From Chamaea fasciata (lineage: Eukaryota > Chordata > Aves > Passeriformes > Sylviidae), in NCBI GenBank assembly GCA_029207755.1, contig JARCOQ010000008.1, positions 26,339,021-26,403,020 on the forward strand: 64,000 bases of DNA, in the 5' to 3' direction. Below the pieces are notes generated by a model. It did not search any database and was not told the origin of the DNA. It saw only the letters and a list, made by a program, of their open reading frames with translations. The position numbers and the translations under genes are program-made. This document shows positions 24,901 through 38,190 of this stretch, one piece after another (position 1 is the stretch's first letter; every line of letters starts with the position of its first letter).

Positions 24901-27900
24901 CTTTCCTTCTGTCATGACTGGCCCAGCAGTGCTGGCTGATGTAGGTGAAACTGGAGCCACACTGTCAACCTAGTCAGTGAGTGATGTCCAGTCATAAAGG
25001 GTCACATACTCCTGTATGCTCTAAAAATAATTTTTTTAAAAAGTCACGAAAAATAATTAGGAAAGGCAGGTCTTGGTGCCTTATTGGTCAAGAACAGCTA
25101 CAATGTCCACACGACCTCTAAACCGCATTGCATAAGGACTCACAGAAGGTTGAAATAGATACCTAAAAGCCGCAAGCCAGACTTGGGAAATAATTTTTAC
25201 ACTTTTCCATGAGGTATTTTTTCCTTAAAAGTACACAGAGTCACATAGTGTGAAAGCATGCTGGAATCATAAGATGAAAAACACTAATAGCAATAATTTG
25301 CATAGCAAAAGTGGACAATAATGTGGATATTTCCTTTTTTCTAACAATATTTCCTGGCAAAAATATACAGAACTGGCTAAGTGCCTTTTCTTTGTCAGGT
25401 AAGAGTCTGGATATCATAAGCCATTTTTATATTGTGCACTGTGACACCTTGCCTTTCATTCTATTTGTGGTAGGGTGACCCTGATATTAAATGGCTACTC
25501 AACCATTAACGCTGTTTAAGAAATACAGTGGCTCATACACATCTCATTAGGTTTAGAAGCAAGAAAGTGACCATTTGACTAGGAGACACAAAAAGACTTC
25601 ACTGTCCTCTGAACCTGGTAACTGTCTTAATATGGCTTACAGCCCTAGACTCAGGAAATGCAGAGGCCACCTTTTCCATTAAACATCAAAAGGATTTAGT
25701 ACCCTTAATACACCTTTCAAATTTACTACAAAGTTCCAACCTTCTGGCTGTCAGCCACTAACACAAACCTACTAATTTGCCTCTGTCCATTTAATTGTAA
25801 TTGTAGCTTACAGCTTGCACATGACATCAGTCCTCTTCTTCAACTCTGATAAATATGAAACATAACTTGGACCAGACATTTCCTTTCTTGTCCCACCAAA
25901 AGGCCAGCGAGGGACACAGAAAAGCTGCCTTCCAGCCAAAGATGACTTTCCTGACAGAATCATCATCCAGACTGAATATTTTGCCAGCGATTTTCCTGAA
26001 TGCATGCCAATGCCAAGCAGCACCACTGCAACTTTTAAAAGGATTAAACATAAAAATGATTTATACCAAAGGCACAAAACCCAAACAATGGATAGCACAT
26101 AGGTAGATGTATTGCAGCCTCCCTCTGCAGTGTTCCCCACAGAAGGGCATGCCATGATGCAGAGAGGGTAACAGCAGGTCCTCTCAACAACACAGCCCTT
26201 GACATTCAAACCCCTATATTTGCTAAAACTGTACTGCATATCATTTTCTAGTTCTGGTGGATATTAGTCTCCCTGTGTCAACATCTCTCTGTCACTGGTA
26301 CTATGGTCATGTCAATGACTGAGACACCTTCTCAGGTCGAAGATGTTATTACTCACTTAGATATTAAACACTTCCTTCTCATTTATCCCGGAAAGCAGTT
26401 TTGTCAATGTCTGCAAAATTCTTTGAGCAAGTTATTCCCCTTGTCCAGTAGATGCCTCCTATGGAAATTGACTTGCCTGAGCCCAGTGCAGGAAAAGAGG
26501 AAGGCCTGCAGATAGGAGACAGGCTTTCCAGAATGAACAGCAGCAGAACCTGAAGAAGTGCAGCAGATGGGTGTGGTTCAATGTAAGCAGCACAGTGGAT
26601 GACAAGGAGCATGCTGGAAGCAGCCGGTACTAAAATGGTGTTCATCAAACCTTCTTTGGTTTTTTTTACATTTTGTTTCCTGTCTTTAAGCTTTGCTGGG
26701 GAAATGATGTCCTTTTTGTATTGAAACAATTAGCAGCTTAATGCTAATTTATTTGACTGCCATTTCACTGTGGTGCTCATCCAATACATCTATCTTTTTC
26801 TCATTACAGATATTAATTTAACCTGTGCATGGAACCCAGTCTGTGTATGAAATCTTTAATCACCCTCATTACTCCTCAGAAAACACAGAGACATTTACAG
26901 TTCACCTTTTGTTACAGTTACGAATAGAACAACCTTCCTTTCAGTCATTTCCTTCTGTGCTTCTTGACCAAACCTGAGAGCAAACATAAAACTGAATTTG
27001 GTTCTGCAAAGTTGTAAATGGGATTAGTGGTATGAGGAGCAATTTCACCACTTCTTGATATTTCAGGGCTGATATTCCCTGACCCTAGAGTGGATTTACC
27101 TGACTACAAAGATGCCCTTCAGCTTTTCCTGCTCTTTACCCAGCACAGAATTCCCAGCAATTCTTGAACTCTCCATAGTGGTATCAGACTTCTTTTGTCA
27201 AAGAGTCATCCTTCAGGACATTTTTGTGCTAACACTGTGATGTGAAAGAGCGTAACAGAAAGCATGAATTGTAGCTCAGGTATTAACAAGGTAGGTGCAA
27301 ATCGGGCACCTACAATTTCCTGGGATTCGTTATTGAGTTTCTTTGACATTCATATCCATTTCATGTCCATTTTTCTTCAAGTTACTGGCCTTTCCCCAGT
27401 GTTCAGTGTCTTGGATTTTTGTGCCATTTTTAGTGGGCTTCAACATCACCTCAATTACAAAAGCAGCACTGTAGTTATCGTTAGATGAATTTCCCTATTA
27501 CTTTCAACTCACTAGATGAGGAATTTTGTGCCAGAAGTAAACCTGGCCCATCCTAAACTGAGGAAATGGAGAGCTTCATTTGGTAGAGGATTAAAATTAT
27601 GCCTCATTAACAACAAACCAGAACACAGCCATAGAATCTGATTAACAGATTTTTTTTTATTGTGTAGCCTTCACCGACTTTTTTCTCCTTTGTATTCACT
27701 AATAACATGCCTCTGATTTTCTGCTAATGAATTAGACTTCAGCTGTACAGCATTAAGCTTTTCTTCAGCTTGTTCCACTGGATACATTGTTTGCTTGAAA
27801 TAAACCCTTTACAAGTGAATGAATATTAGCCCTAAGCCTATACTTATGAATGAAGGCTTATTTGTGATAGCAAATTGTAGTACAGATACACCCTTTGATG

Positions 27901-28183
27901 TCATTACTGAATATTTTGTGTTAAGTGTAAAGCAAAGATGCAATGTTATCTAACACAGAATATTACATTAGGGTAGGAGGAAAAAAACCTGTTTATTTTG
28001 ATTAGGACTCGTAGATAATTATGACAATATTTTTCCTTAAGGAAAACAGACTTCATTAAAATACACACGTACTTTTTCACCTCACATATATGTCAAATTA
28101 AACTCTTTCTAAAATAACAGCAACAAGTTGGCTCATTTGTGATACAAGAAGTTTGCTAAACCCAGATGACTTATTTTCCACTG

Positions 28184-28185
<2 letters not shown>
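15993..28185. other. Long non-coding stretch, no gene seen
   Basis: About 12 kb of AT-rich sequence with no element I can name. Internal points: an 11-bp direct repeat with TAATTA cores at 19829-19857, and AT-rich low complexity with TATATATA at about 21026-21100. The 143-codon ATG-started frame at 25808-26239 (minus) overlaps other frames on both strands and has Cys-rich, hydrophobic but unrecognised content; I regard it as non-coding. Confidence 0.55.
19829..19857. repeat. 11-bp direct repeat containing TAATTA cores
   Basis: TAATTAATTTA occurs at 19829-19839 and again at 19847-19857, an 18-bp period. TAATTA is the classic homeodomain core, so paired binding is conceivable, but such words are common in AT-rich DNA. 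Confidence 0.75.
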
Positions 28186-28217
<32 letters not shown>

Positions 28218-28236
28218 AAACAAAAAAAAACCAAAC
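28186..28236 (+). repeat. A30 tract followed by A-rich low complexity
   Basis: Thirty consecutive A residues (28186-28215) are followed by CCAAAC and another A run. There is no AATAAA at the expected distance upstream and no recognisable retrocopy, so a processed-pseudogene tail is not supported; a simple repeat is the safer call. Confidence 0.9.
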
Positions 28237-31200
28237 TGTAATATTGTAATCACATTTGCCTGACCTCCTACTACAAAATATAATTGTTTCCTTTTTACCA
28301 AGAAAGTGGATGCAATCCAGTAAGGATGACCTATATCCTCAGTAGGCGTTAGATGCTTTACTTTATGAAAGCTTGATTTTGGAAATAGGGTGGATTTGCC
28401 TCATCTTCTGTAAACCATATGTATTGAAGATGGGTTTCTCAATGGAAAAAAAACTCAAACCAACAAAAACACCCCAAAGAATCCTACCATGGAAGTTTTC
28501 AAGACAAAATTCTTGATTAACAAAAGACTTGATTCCTCAGGCACAGTCATATGTATATTAGAGAAGCAAGAAATAGGACGTTGTAAAAGAAAAACTACAT
28601 TAGCAACATGAAACAGGCAAAGAACACTTGTTAAATATCTGAAAAATCCTTAAACCGGTTTCTGCATCAGCCAGTAGCAGTTATAGGACTGAATTTTATA
28701 ATTCTTAGGTGAAAGTTTAGGGAGAATAATGACGCTCTTTTGAACCCACTTGCCCTTGCCAGAAAGTGTGTCCTCCTCATCCAGGCAAGGTCACCAGGCA
28801 CAACTTCTTTGGCTCATCGGTTTCATACTCTTATTAGTGTGCTTTGAATCATTGAATTTTTCACTCATCACAAGCAGTAGGACCATTTCTGTTAGCATTT
28901 CCTCTGATGAGCTCAGAAAAGGCCTCTATTCACCTCCTTTGTTGGAAGTATGAGACATTTTGCAGGTGAGCACTGTCAAGAGTGTTCTTTTATTTAGGGG
29001 GAAGACTTATCATTCATTTTCTGGTTCTGTTACTGTGATGTGCTATCTTTATTATACAATGTCTTCTGAATTTCAGTTTGATTTCGGTCCTTTTTAAAAG
29101 ACTGGTGTTCAGCAAAAGCACAGAGACCTCGAGAAATTAACATCCAAAAATCACACTTCAGAATGTTTAGGGAGTGGCAATGAAGTGGCACACCACACCA
29201 GTGGAAGTAAAACAGGTAAGATATGTATATAAACCCCTCCTGAGCTATAGCTGTTCTCAGGGAACAACCAATGCCCACACAAATGTTTGGGGCACACCTG
29301 GCAGATTTTCAGACACATCCCCTAAGTTTTATACAACTTTAATGGCTAAAGTTGCAACTCAGTATCTGTTCTTGGCAGCATGTCATTAGACAATGCTGAC
29401 AGAACAGTGAGGCCATAAAAAAAATCTGGTACTCAAGAATTTTTAATCCACTCTTCACTCAACAGCCAAAGAAACTGGACTGACATATTACTAGAAGAGA
29501 TCTTTTCATCTGCTACTCTTAGTCCTCAGTGATTTCTTTACAATAAAAAATTGATGACATTTTTTAACAGTCAATATAAAGAGAGATTGTTGTGCTTCAT
29601 AGAAATGTCCCCCAGAGAAAAAATCTTTTATCCTATTATTTACTATTTCTATATACACTGAAACAATTTAAAGTTAGAAAGATTTCTAATGTGGTGGAGG
29701 CTGAAATACCGAGGTGAAAGCCTTTCCATCACTTCGAAAGGGTTCTGAAATATCAGCCAACCAGCACCTACTCGCTCAAATGCACTGCAGTCCTGATGGA
29801 TGGATAGCTTAATGCTGCTATGGTACCCTGCTGATCAATTTATCACATCAGCCATTTCTCCACCATGATCCCCTCAAGGAAAAGGGAGTAGGGAGAAAAG
29901 AGCCAGGGATATAAAAAGAAGTAAAACAAAAATAATCTCCATCAAGCTAGTAGCAATTTCCCAGTGGCACCAGCATCTGACAGGGCCTTTGTACAATATA
30001 ATGATGGAAACTGTAGTAAGTGGTGTGTCATCTTATAGCTCCTACAGTTAAAACTGCAGGGCAGGAGGTGTCAGAATGACAGCTGACAAAAAAAACTTAG
30101 AAACTAAATTTCATTTATATGGAATTTTTGCCTAAAAAGAGGCAAAATGAGTTGTTTCAACTAGTAGCATGCCATTATTTTTTGTTGTTGTTTAAGCAAT
30201 TCTCTTTTTATGAGTGCAGATTTCCTGTCAAAGTTAAAGAGACTGTTGATGTGTGGGTTTTAATCTCTTGGTACATTGTACACTTAAAACTTCCAGTACT
30301 GTCCTTTCATAAATACAAATGGATGAAGATGGTAAGCTCTACCTTCAAAGAAGAAAACTTTTGTTAGCCTTTTAGTTCTTGCTGAAAGCACCAATAATGA
30401 AATTTGGAATGAAAAAGGCCTTGAAAATTGTACAATGTATAAAGAAAGAACGTTTAGAAAAAGCCTGGTGATCTTTTTCACATAGCACTCTGAGAAACTT
30501 TGCAGAGTGACATATTTAAATCAGTGGTTACTTGAACTGAAGAAATGAATACATTAATTGTAATGTAAATTCCAAGAGCAAAGTTTGAGTTTGGGCAGTT
30601 TAGCTCAGTATGACAAATTATTCTGGGGAACTTACATGAGATCTTCAGTTATTGGTAAGTGAACTGATTCTGAGTCAGTGTTAAACTCCTACATTTGAAA
30701 GACTCAGGTGTAGAAGTACAGATTAGGCCACTCTGGAGAGGGTAAGAAAGGAAGGCTGAATAACATTCTTTACTTTTTCAAAGCAGAAGTAGGAAACAGA
30801 TCTGATAAGAGATTTGGCTCAAAGCAGTGTATATTCAGTGAAAAGTCTGGAAGCAAGAACAGCAATTTCCAGTAGAATGAGTTCAGATATCAAATGGAAA
30901 GCAATAGTCTTGGATGATAGAATGGCAGTTTCTTTTCTGTCCCTTCTTTAGCTACCAAAAAACTTCAATAAAAATTGTCTACACTATTCCATTTTCTGAA
31001 TGTTACAGAGGCAATAGGTCTAGATTTCACATTACACTTTTCATTAAAATGTTATTAAAATAGTTATTTCTCTGCTGTTTACAGTGACTGAAAGCCAGGG
31101 ACTTTTTCAAATGAAGTGAGTATTTGAAAAATGCTTTTAATCATATTTGGTACTTGTGAAGGGAAAATTACTCCCTTTCCTCCCCAAATTAAGAAATAAA

Positions 31201-31424
31201 TAAAGAAAAACAAAACCCCCCATCTGTAGAGTACTTTAATAAGCCTTTTGTTGTCTAATGCTGGAAGAGTATTATGAAGAAATGTATTTGTCCCATTCTT
31301 TTGTTGTTTCTTAGACATCTGATACAAGCCTTAGTTGGAGACAGGATGCAGATTTAAATTAATCTTTAATCTAATATGTTCAAGAGAAGGGTGGTGCATC
31401 ACTGGTCATAGAGAGAAGCTATAC
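28237..31424. other. Non-coding DNA, no gene seen
   Basis: No coding or RNA gene is seen. A short phrase near 28490 (ATGGAAGTTTTCAAGAC) resembles part of the CR1 3' region, but its flanks do not continue the match, so it is not called as an element. Confidence 0.55.
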
Positions 31425-31545
31425 CTTGTGTACCACTGGAGGTTTTCAAGACAGTCACAGAAAGCCATAGCTGAGTTTATTTTCCCAATTATTCCGTTTC
31501 AAGAAGGATTCTGGAGTATAGATCTGCAAAGGTAACTACTAACCA
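31425..31545 (+). mobile_element. Degraded CR1 LINE fragment, 3' end, plus strand
   Basis: Two phrases in order match the CR1 3' region as I know it: CACTGGAGGTTTTCAAGACA at 31434-31453, followed by AAAGCCATAGCTGA, and then a diverged counterpart of 'GGAGGTTGGACTAGATGATCTCCAAAGGT' at about 31503-31532 (GAAGGATTCTGGAGTATAGA, then TCTGCAAAGGT). CR1 copies are typically 5'-truncated, keeping only this end. The copy has many substitutions and is an old, inactive relic. The boundaries are approximate, and it may begin earlier, near 31385 (GAAGGGTGGTGCATC). Confidence 0.6.
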
Positions 31546-34500
31546 ACATATCTGTACAATATTCCATGAATATCATTATATTGCTACATTATATTCTTAT
31601 AAAATAGTTCTAAATTTTAAATAAGTTGAAAATAGGCATGTTAAACTTGTACCTATATATTCTTAGGTTTCTATAATTTTTTTTTTTTGTATTTAATAGA
31701 AAATTGAATAGAAGAAAAAAAATCCCTAAAAAGTAAAGTAGTATTTCATGTTTACTATTTTCAAGCCAAACAAAACACACACTTCCTGATCACTCATTCA
31801 CACGGAAATTAAAAACACACCTAAGCAGAGGTGAGGACAAATAGGTTTAAAAACACCTGGTGGTCTCCAAGACTTACAAAATGAACTGCTAAAGAATTCT
31901 TTGAATCCACCATTATCAAGCTGTGAGGAGAAAGCTGCTAGACGGTGGGTTGGGAGGATGGATTTGAAGTGTCATGAAACAGCTTGCTAACCTGTGTGCG
32001 GTACCTAACAGCACAGATAACCCAGAGTCTCTTCCACTGGAAAAGGTGGCAAGTAGAGAAAAAAGCTTTCAGAAGACTGCAGATGAAAACCCTGTCTGCA
32101 GCAGGCAACACAGATAGTAATATGTGCATCCTGCTTACATTCAGATAAAGGGAGAGTCATTGGGCTGCACTGCTTTAAAGGCCCTGAAATCGGAGAGCAA
32201 GAACAGAGAGAAATACCATTTGTAGCAACCAGATGAATTACTATTTAGCAAACTGCTTTGGATTGCAACAAAAAGAGGTTCCTGCTGTGGGTGCTGTACT
32301 TCAGCGGAAGAGTAGAGCTCATCGACATGTGGTTGTCACTGATTTTCTGCCTGGTACTAAAACAAGAAGAGAGAAATCATTTCTGTGGCTTCTAGAACAT
32401 GCTCTTTTATTTCTGGTTACAAGATGCTTATAAACAACAAAATATTTATTTTCCTGCTTCATGGGAGGGAGAAAACATTAAAAAAGCCTCAACATCCTGC
32501 ATCCAGATGTACTTTTTTTTACTAGAGGTTTGTTTACTGAGCATCTGTATTGAATACTACACATAATGGAGTTCTTCCTAGGAAAACAGACTTTTTCTGA
32601 GGGTATTTGTTCTCATTTTCTCAGAACATTCTCTTTACTTCCTTACACTGAACATGAGTTTAAAAGTTATTTGCCTAGAGATGACAAAAGAATGGGGGGG
32701 CGGGGGGGGGGGGTGTTAGTTGTTACCTTTTTTCGCTTCCTGAGCCCCTAACACAGGAAAAATATTATGATATTTATTATAATTATTTCTTTTAGACAAG
32801 GACTTTCACAAAGACACAAACATGATAGCCACAGCCCCTTTAGACACCTCACTTACGTAATCAAATCTTTTGCTCTTCAAGAGCAGCCTATTACAAAGCA
32901 AATTGCTGCTTTGTTTCTCTTTAACAATTTTTCTTCTCTGATATCCTAATCTTGCCAGTCAGTTAGGAAGAGCACGTTCCTCCACTTGCTTGAATAAACT
33001 ACTGTAAAAAGTACTCAATGACCTACATGTACATAATGTTCAGTTTACTCCCTAATAGGACTGAATGACAAAGGAAAGGTGACTTTTAATGATTCTAAAA
33101 GCACTGAATGAGATCAATAAACCATCAAAGATTTGATCCCAGGAGACCTCTTAGCAGCTCTCTTTGCTCATAGTTTCCTTTCAGAGAAGATTGTATGTGA
33201 AAATTAAGTTCTCTGTCTGTTAATGGATTTTTAGGCTCTTTCGTATGCATTAAGTAAAGTATAATTAGCACCTGCATTCTTCAAGCTTTCAAGAATGTTA
33301 CTTGTGTCTGTCTGCTATCTTCTCATTTTGATGAAAGCTGCAACCCTTCATCCTCAAGAGCTTTGTTATAAAAAAATACCTTCTGCAGGAAAACTGTGCC
33401 ATAAGTAATTATTTGATTACTGATGATAGCAAGAAAATATATTTTTTTCACAGAAAAGTCTTAAGTTTATTTTGAACAAATGGATTAAAAGCTAAATACT
33501 ACAGATAAATATAGACTCTTATAATGTTTCTCATTCAGTTCATTAGGGATAATTATGTTTTGCATGGCAATCTAAATCACTTTTTAAGTCTATTTTCCCT
33601 GAAAAGAGAAAGCAGGATATCTAGGTAGTTTCTGGTTTAATGCACCATGGGAATGGTATCCATATGAAAAGGTATTTTGGTGGGAAAAAATGTTATATCA
33701 ATCAGTTCAACAGCAACTGAAAGGAACCAGTTGTAACAGTAAATTAAGTTTATCAGATGTTCTGATTTTTATTACTGATTCTCACTAACTTGATTCATAC
33801 AACAGCAAAGAATTACTCTTTTAAAAGTCTACATTATGGTAATGTATATGGCTTTGGGTTTCTGCCTTTTTTTTCTTCCTGGGTAATGGGGGCAGCCAGA
33901 ATCTCAGGGGTTTGGCAGATGAACTTTTCTAATGGAAGCTTCTTCCATGTAGAGATTACAACTGCTTTTGAGTATTCACTTGTATAAAATCTGCTTGTAA
34001 TAGAAGCAACTTTTTATTTAATTTTGAAGATATGATCTCAGGGACTGGAACACAAATGTCCCAGTGTTCTACTAGCACATGAGAGACATAAAAAGAAAGC
34101 CATCTGAAAAAAAGTGTAATTGTTCTTTTTCTCAAGCTGAGTTCTATACAGAATCCACATCTTGTAAGCTATGTCCACCTATTTTGAAATATACATATGT
34201 ATTTGTAAGACAAGAGAGAATGAAATGCGTATGCATAGATAAGAAAGTACAGTAACTGCCAAAATGAATGTAAATAGAAATCCAACTAATCTTACATGTT
34301 TTCTCTGACACAGGCACCTGATACACCAAAGAATAATCAGATCTAAAATTAAATTTTTCAGAAGAAGATTCATGCTTATAAAACTACCCTTGTTACAATT
34401 TGATAAAACGGGGATTTTGGTGTGCTAGATTAGGTTAATGGACATATTTTGACAACATAATCCTGTCACTCTCTTCTTTAAAGGAACTCTATTGTATAGT

Positions 34501-36657
34501 TAGTTGTATAACACAGTTACAAAGCTGTAACCTTAAGGATCAAATGGACTTGCTCTCTGTTTGTAAGTTAAATTGACATTTAAAGCAGTTTGCTGGAGTA
34601 TGGCTACCTGATTCAATGGCAGGTCTGAATTTCAAGGTAATTTCTGAAACCTACTGCATTCTTCATTACTTCTCACAGAACAACAAACCCACCACTGGCT
34701 GTCTCTTCCTTCATTTCCTCAGCAGAAAAATAGAAATGACAAAGCAAAGCAAAGCCATCTTTTTAATTTGATCAATTCACAATACACTGTTTGAGCCTGA
34801 GGCTAGCAGTCAGGAAGTGCACACGTCAGTGAGAACAAGGAGACCCATCTTCCCTGTGCTCTTTAAGGATTACGCCTGTATACAATATGCACACAGGCAC
34901 TCAGAAATATTTCTTACTAAAGGAAAGACACTAAAAATCTTGCTCAGATAAATTGAATGCTTGGTTATGTTATTAGAGAGCTGCAATTTTACATGGAAAT
35001 TTATAAGCAATTTCTTGTGTAGTTTCCCACGTTTCCTTAGAATAATCCCATTATCCTAAAATGAAGCCACATTCCCAGAAGCATTGGTGACTTTTAGGCT
35101 AAACTAATGTACTTGGAACAAGGCCACAGAAGTCATTTTAGCAGTATTCAGAATTACAACCAGTTACTGAAAAGTATGTTATTTTCACACTGGAGTACAA
35201 GCCCTTTTCTTTACTAAGCAATAGAGGGATTTTTTTTTTTTTTCTCCCACTCCTTTCACTAAACTTCTTATCCCTCCTACATTTTCCAAACCTAAAATGG
35301 CTTTTTGCAATGATCATTTGGAAGAAGAAATTCAAAGTTAACATTTTCTACAAAATTTTCTCCTTTCTTATTTGTTGTAAATTTTCCATGAAAATAGAGT
35401 TTGAAAAATTGAAACTTGAGCCCATTTTTCTTCTATAGTAGCCATTATTTCAATAAACAAAAAGTAATTCTCTGATTCCTGTAAGGCAAGTCAGTTGGAT
35501 TAAACTACAAATCTCCTGACTTCAATACAGTCAAACAAATCAAAATCTCATTCCATATCCAATTGCAGTTATGAATTCAGGTATGTTATTTTAACTCTGT
35601 AACTCCCTTGTCTCGAGTTAGGATCATCGAAGGTAACAATTTTAATTTGTGTAGTGTCTGAATTGTGGAAAGCCTGTGGATCATTACAAAAGGATCTACA
35701 TGATGATACACTTTAATGTGGTTTTTTTTTTTATTAATAAGAATCCTTCATTGAAATCTGAGTGCATGCATTCCTTCCCTGTTTTATCTTCCTTTGCTCT
35801 TCAGGCAGACTCTTTATCAAAGGAATATAATAAAAAGATGCTTAATCTGATCTATACCTTGTAGATTATGGACAGCAATTTTGTTTGGCATTGACAGTAA
35901 TCTCTGAACTACTCCCAGTAATGCAGCTCTAAGAAATCTAATACTGGAAATTAACAGGTTTTAAAATCAATGAAATCACCCCAAGAAGTTTAAATCAGTG
36001 TGCTGACCTAGACTCTTTCTTAAATAAATTAAAATCAAAAAGCTTCAGATAAACATGAAAACAGGTATTCTCTGTTCATGATGGGAAACATCTGCATACA
36101 TAATACCTGGCTGAACTGAATTAACAATAATCACGATAGTTGCTTAAATTAGAAAGAAATCCAGGTCTTCTATTTACTAGCTCACTTAGCTCTATGTCAA
36201 TGTTATTTTTCTGTCAAAATATTGACTAAAAATAAAATAAATAGAATTAGTATTGACCAAACAAATTAATCAGTTCATGTTCTGATTTTTTTGTGTCTTG
36301 AAAAAAAAAGCCTACTTCCTGTCAACCCAATTTTATTGAGGACAGTAACATGTACTGGAAAAATTAAATAAGTAAATGAAATCAACTATACTTCCATAGA
36401 AAAGCAGTCAAAGATCACTATATTACATCATAAGACAGTAGAAACAACTGGCTTCTTTTAAAAACACTACAATGGAGTTTAGGAGTTTATGGATACATAG
36501 CACATGTATATTATCTAATCTGTACTATGTTTCCAGTACCTTTTAAATATCTTTTTGGACACAAAAGGGACTGCATTACTGGCTGAACACTCACCATTAC
36601 TGTATACACTTCAACTTATCTATTTTCTGGAAAATTATTTTCTCTCCTCCAGAGGGG
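31546..36657. other. Non-coding DNA, no gene seen
   Basis: Unique AT-rich DNA. Low-complexity points are a T run at 31677-31688, the G-tract listed separately, and a T14 tract at 35230-35243. Reported frames are short and unrecognised. Confidence 0.55.
32694..32713 (+). repeat. G-tract: G7, C, G12
   Basis: Seven G, one C and twelve G in succession, in otherwise AT-rich DNA. The tract is long enough to form a G-quadruplex on the plus strand in principle. Homopolymers of this length are also prone to sequencing and assembly error. Confidence 0.95.
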
Positions 36658-36699
<42 letters not shown>

Positions 36700-36702
36700 A
36701 AA
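36658..36702 (+). repeat. Poly(A) tract, A29-G-A15
   Basis: A 45-base A tract with one G, directly after GAGGGG. No poly(A) signal or recognisable retrocopy precedes it. Confidence 0.95.
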
Positions 36703-38139
36703 GGTAAAGTTCAAAGCACAATCTACGGAATCTATAGTCTCACAGAAAAATCACACCTATCAGTTCTCTACATCACTCTGAAGAACCTTCAGAGTACTTT
36801 TCATAAATTCTTCCTAATTTCCAGCTCATCAAAAGAAGACTTTTAGATGTATTTATATATGAGACACAGGAGAGGTTATTCTCTCCAAGCAGGTAAGAGA
36901 AACTTGAAAAAATCAGACAGGTTCATACTAACAATGAGAACAAAACTGGGATTAATCCTATGTGGTTGGTTAATTATTGTGTTTTCACATTTACTCTATT
37001 TTCTTTTCTTTTGTCCTCATTCTTTATCTGTTTCAGGGACTGGCAAAACAAGCAGTGTTGGAAGATCAAATTCATGTGATTCTTTCTGACTGAATGCTCA
37101 AACTTCAACTTCACTTTTTCACAAAAAAAAATCCTTACTTTTTAATCTTTTAGAAGTGCAATTAATTTGTGTTGATTTGTTTTCCTTGTTTGCTAAATAC
37201 AGAAAGATTCAGTATTATTTTTTAGAAATTTTTAAAACTCTTTTTTTTCCTGTTTATATTCCTTATGAAGGCTTAAGAAGAGCACTCTATGCCTGGACTG
37301 TAACAAGAAAGAAAAGGCAGAAAAATACCTCAAATGATTTATGTGTCCATAGGGACCACAACTTCTCAGAGATATCTTCCCACTCACAACTATGGGAGAG
37401 CAAAAACCAGCATGAACCTAGAAGTAAATTTAGTTTTCCCTTAGTTTAAATGAAGCAAAATGACACTGGTTAATTATATGCAGACTGGAAAAAAAAAAAC
37501 CACTCTTCATAGAATACAGCCCTGAGATCTATTTACGGAATATGACAGGGGCTGCTATGATCCAGCACCTTCATATGTTGTGCAACCTCACATGCTGCTG
37601 AACAACCACAGTCAGTGCCAGCAAACAAGTTAAATGGAAACATTCTGACAAAACATTTTTGTCATTCTAAAAGCTCCCAGTAAATAACTTTATTTCAATG
37701 AAACACCCTTATGTCAACAAAACTCCCCTGGGAAAAAACTGCAGTCAGGAAACAACCTCTTTCTCTCAGCTTTGTCATCCAGGTACCCTTCATACTTCCA
37801 GTTGCAAGGCGCACAAGTCAACACTTCAAATCACTCTGACTAAGGCAAAGTGCTCTCAGAAAATTTCTACACCACAAAACTGGGGAACTAACCAACTTCA
37901 AGCCTTAGCCTCAGCTGTTTAACTGTGAGCTCACTTTCTGATGCTGCTCCTCTCTCCTTTGCCTGAAGGGAACTAAACCTGAATGATGCAGTTTGTGTCC
38001 TCATCTCACTCTTACACAGCAACACAGTCACAGCCTCAGTTCTCTAAGGCAGCTGAGGTCTGGCTTATCACCATATATCCATTCCTGTGACAGCTACAAA
38101 AGTCAACAAGAGGTAAAGCAGATTTTATTAACCAGGGAC
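36703..38139. other. Non-coding DNA, C-richer towards its right end
   Basis: No gene is recognised. About 37500-38139 is more C-rich than its surroundings and ends in GATTTTATTAACCAGGGACA next to a poly(A) run. Read on the minus strand this gives TAATAAAATC, which could be the poly(A) signal of an unrecognised LTR or retroelement, but no paired TATA box or family match was found. Frames at 37156-37449, 37698-37922 and 37993-38265 (plus) show no domain. Confidence 0.45.
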
Positions 38140-38145
38140 AAAAAA

Positions 38146-38176
<31 letters not shown>

Positions 38177-38190
38177 CAAAACACAACAAC
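38140..38190 (+). repeat. A-rich tract with C interruptions
   Basis: Seventeen A, one C, sixteen A, then CAACAAAACACAACAAC. Simple-repeat DNA; the Lys-rich run in the overlapping plus-strand frame is a product of it. Confidence 0.95.

Noticed and set aside
25808..26239. 143-codon ATG-started frame, minus strand, with hydrophobic segments
   Set aside because: Overlapping frames of 74-83 codons are open on both strands, no family resemblance is seen, and no splice or promoter context supports it.
28486..28505. CR1-like phrase ATGGAAGTTTTCAAGAC
   Set aside because: Only about 16 bases resemble CR1, and the flanks do not continue the consensus order.
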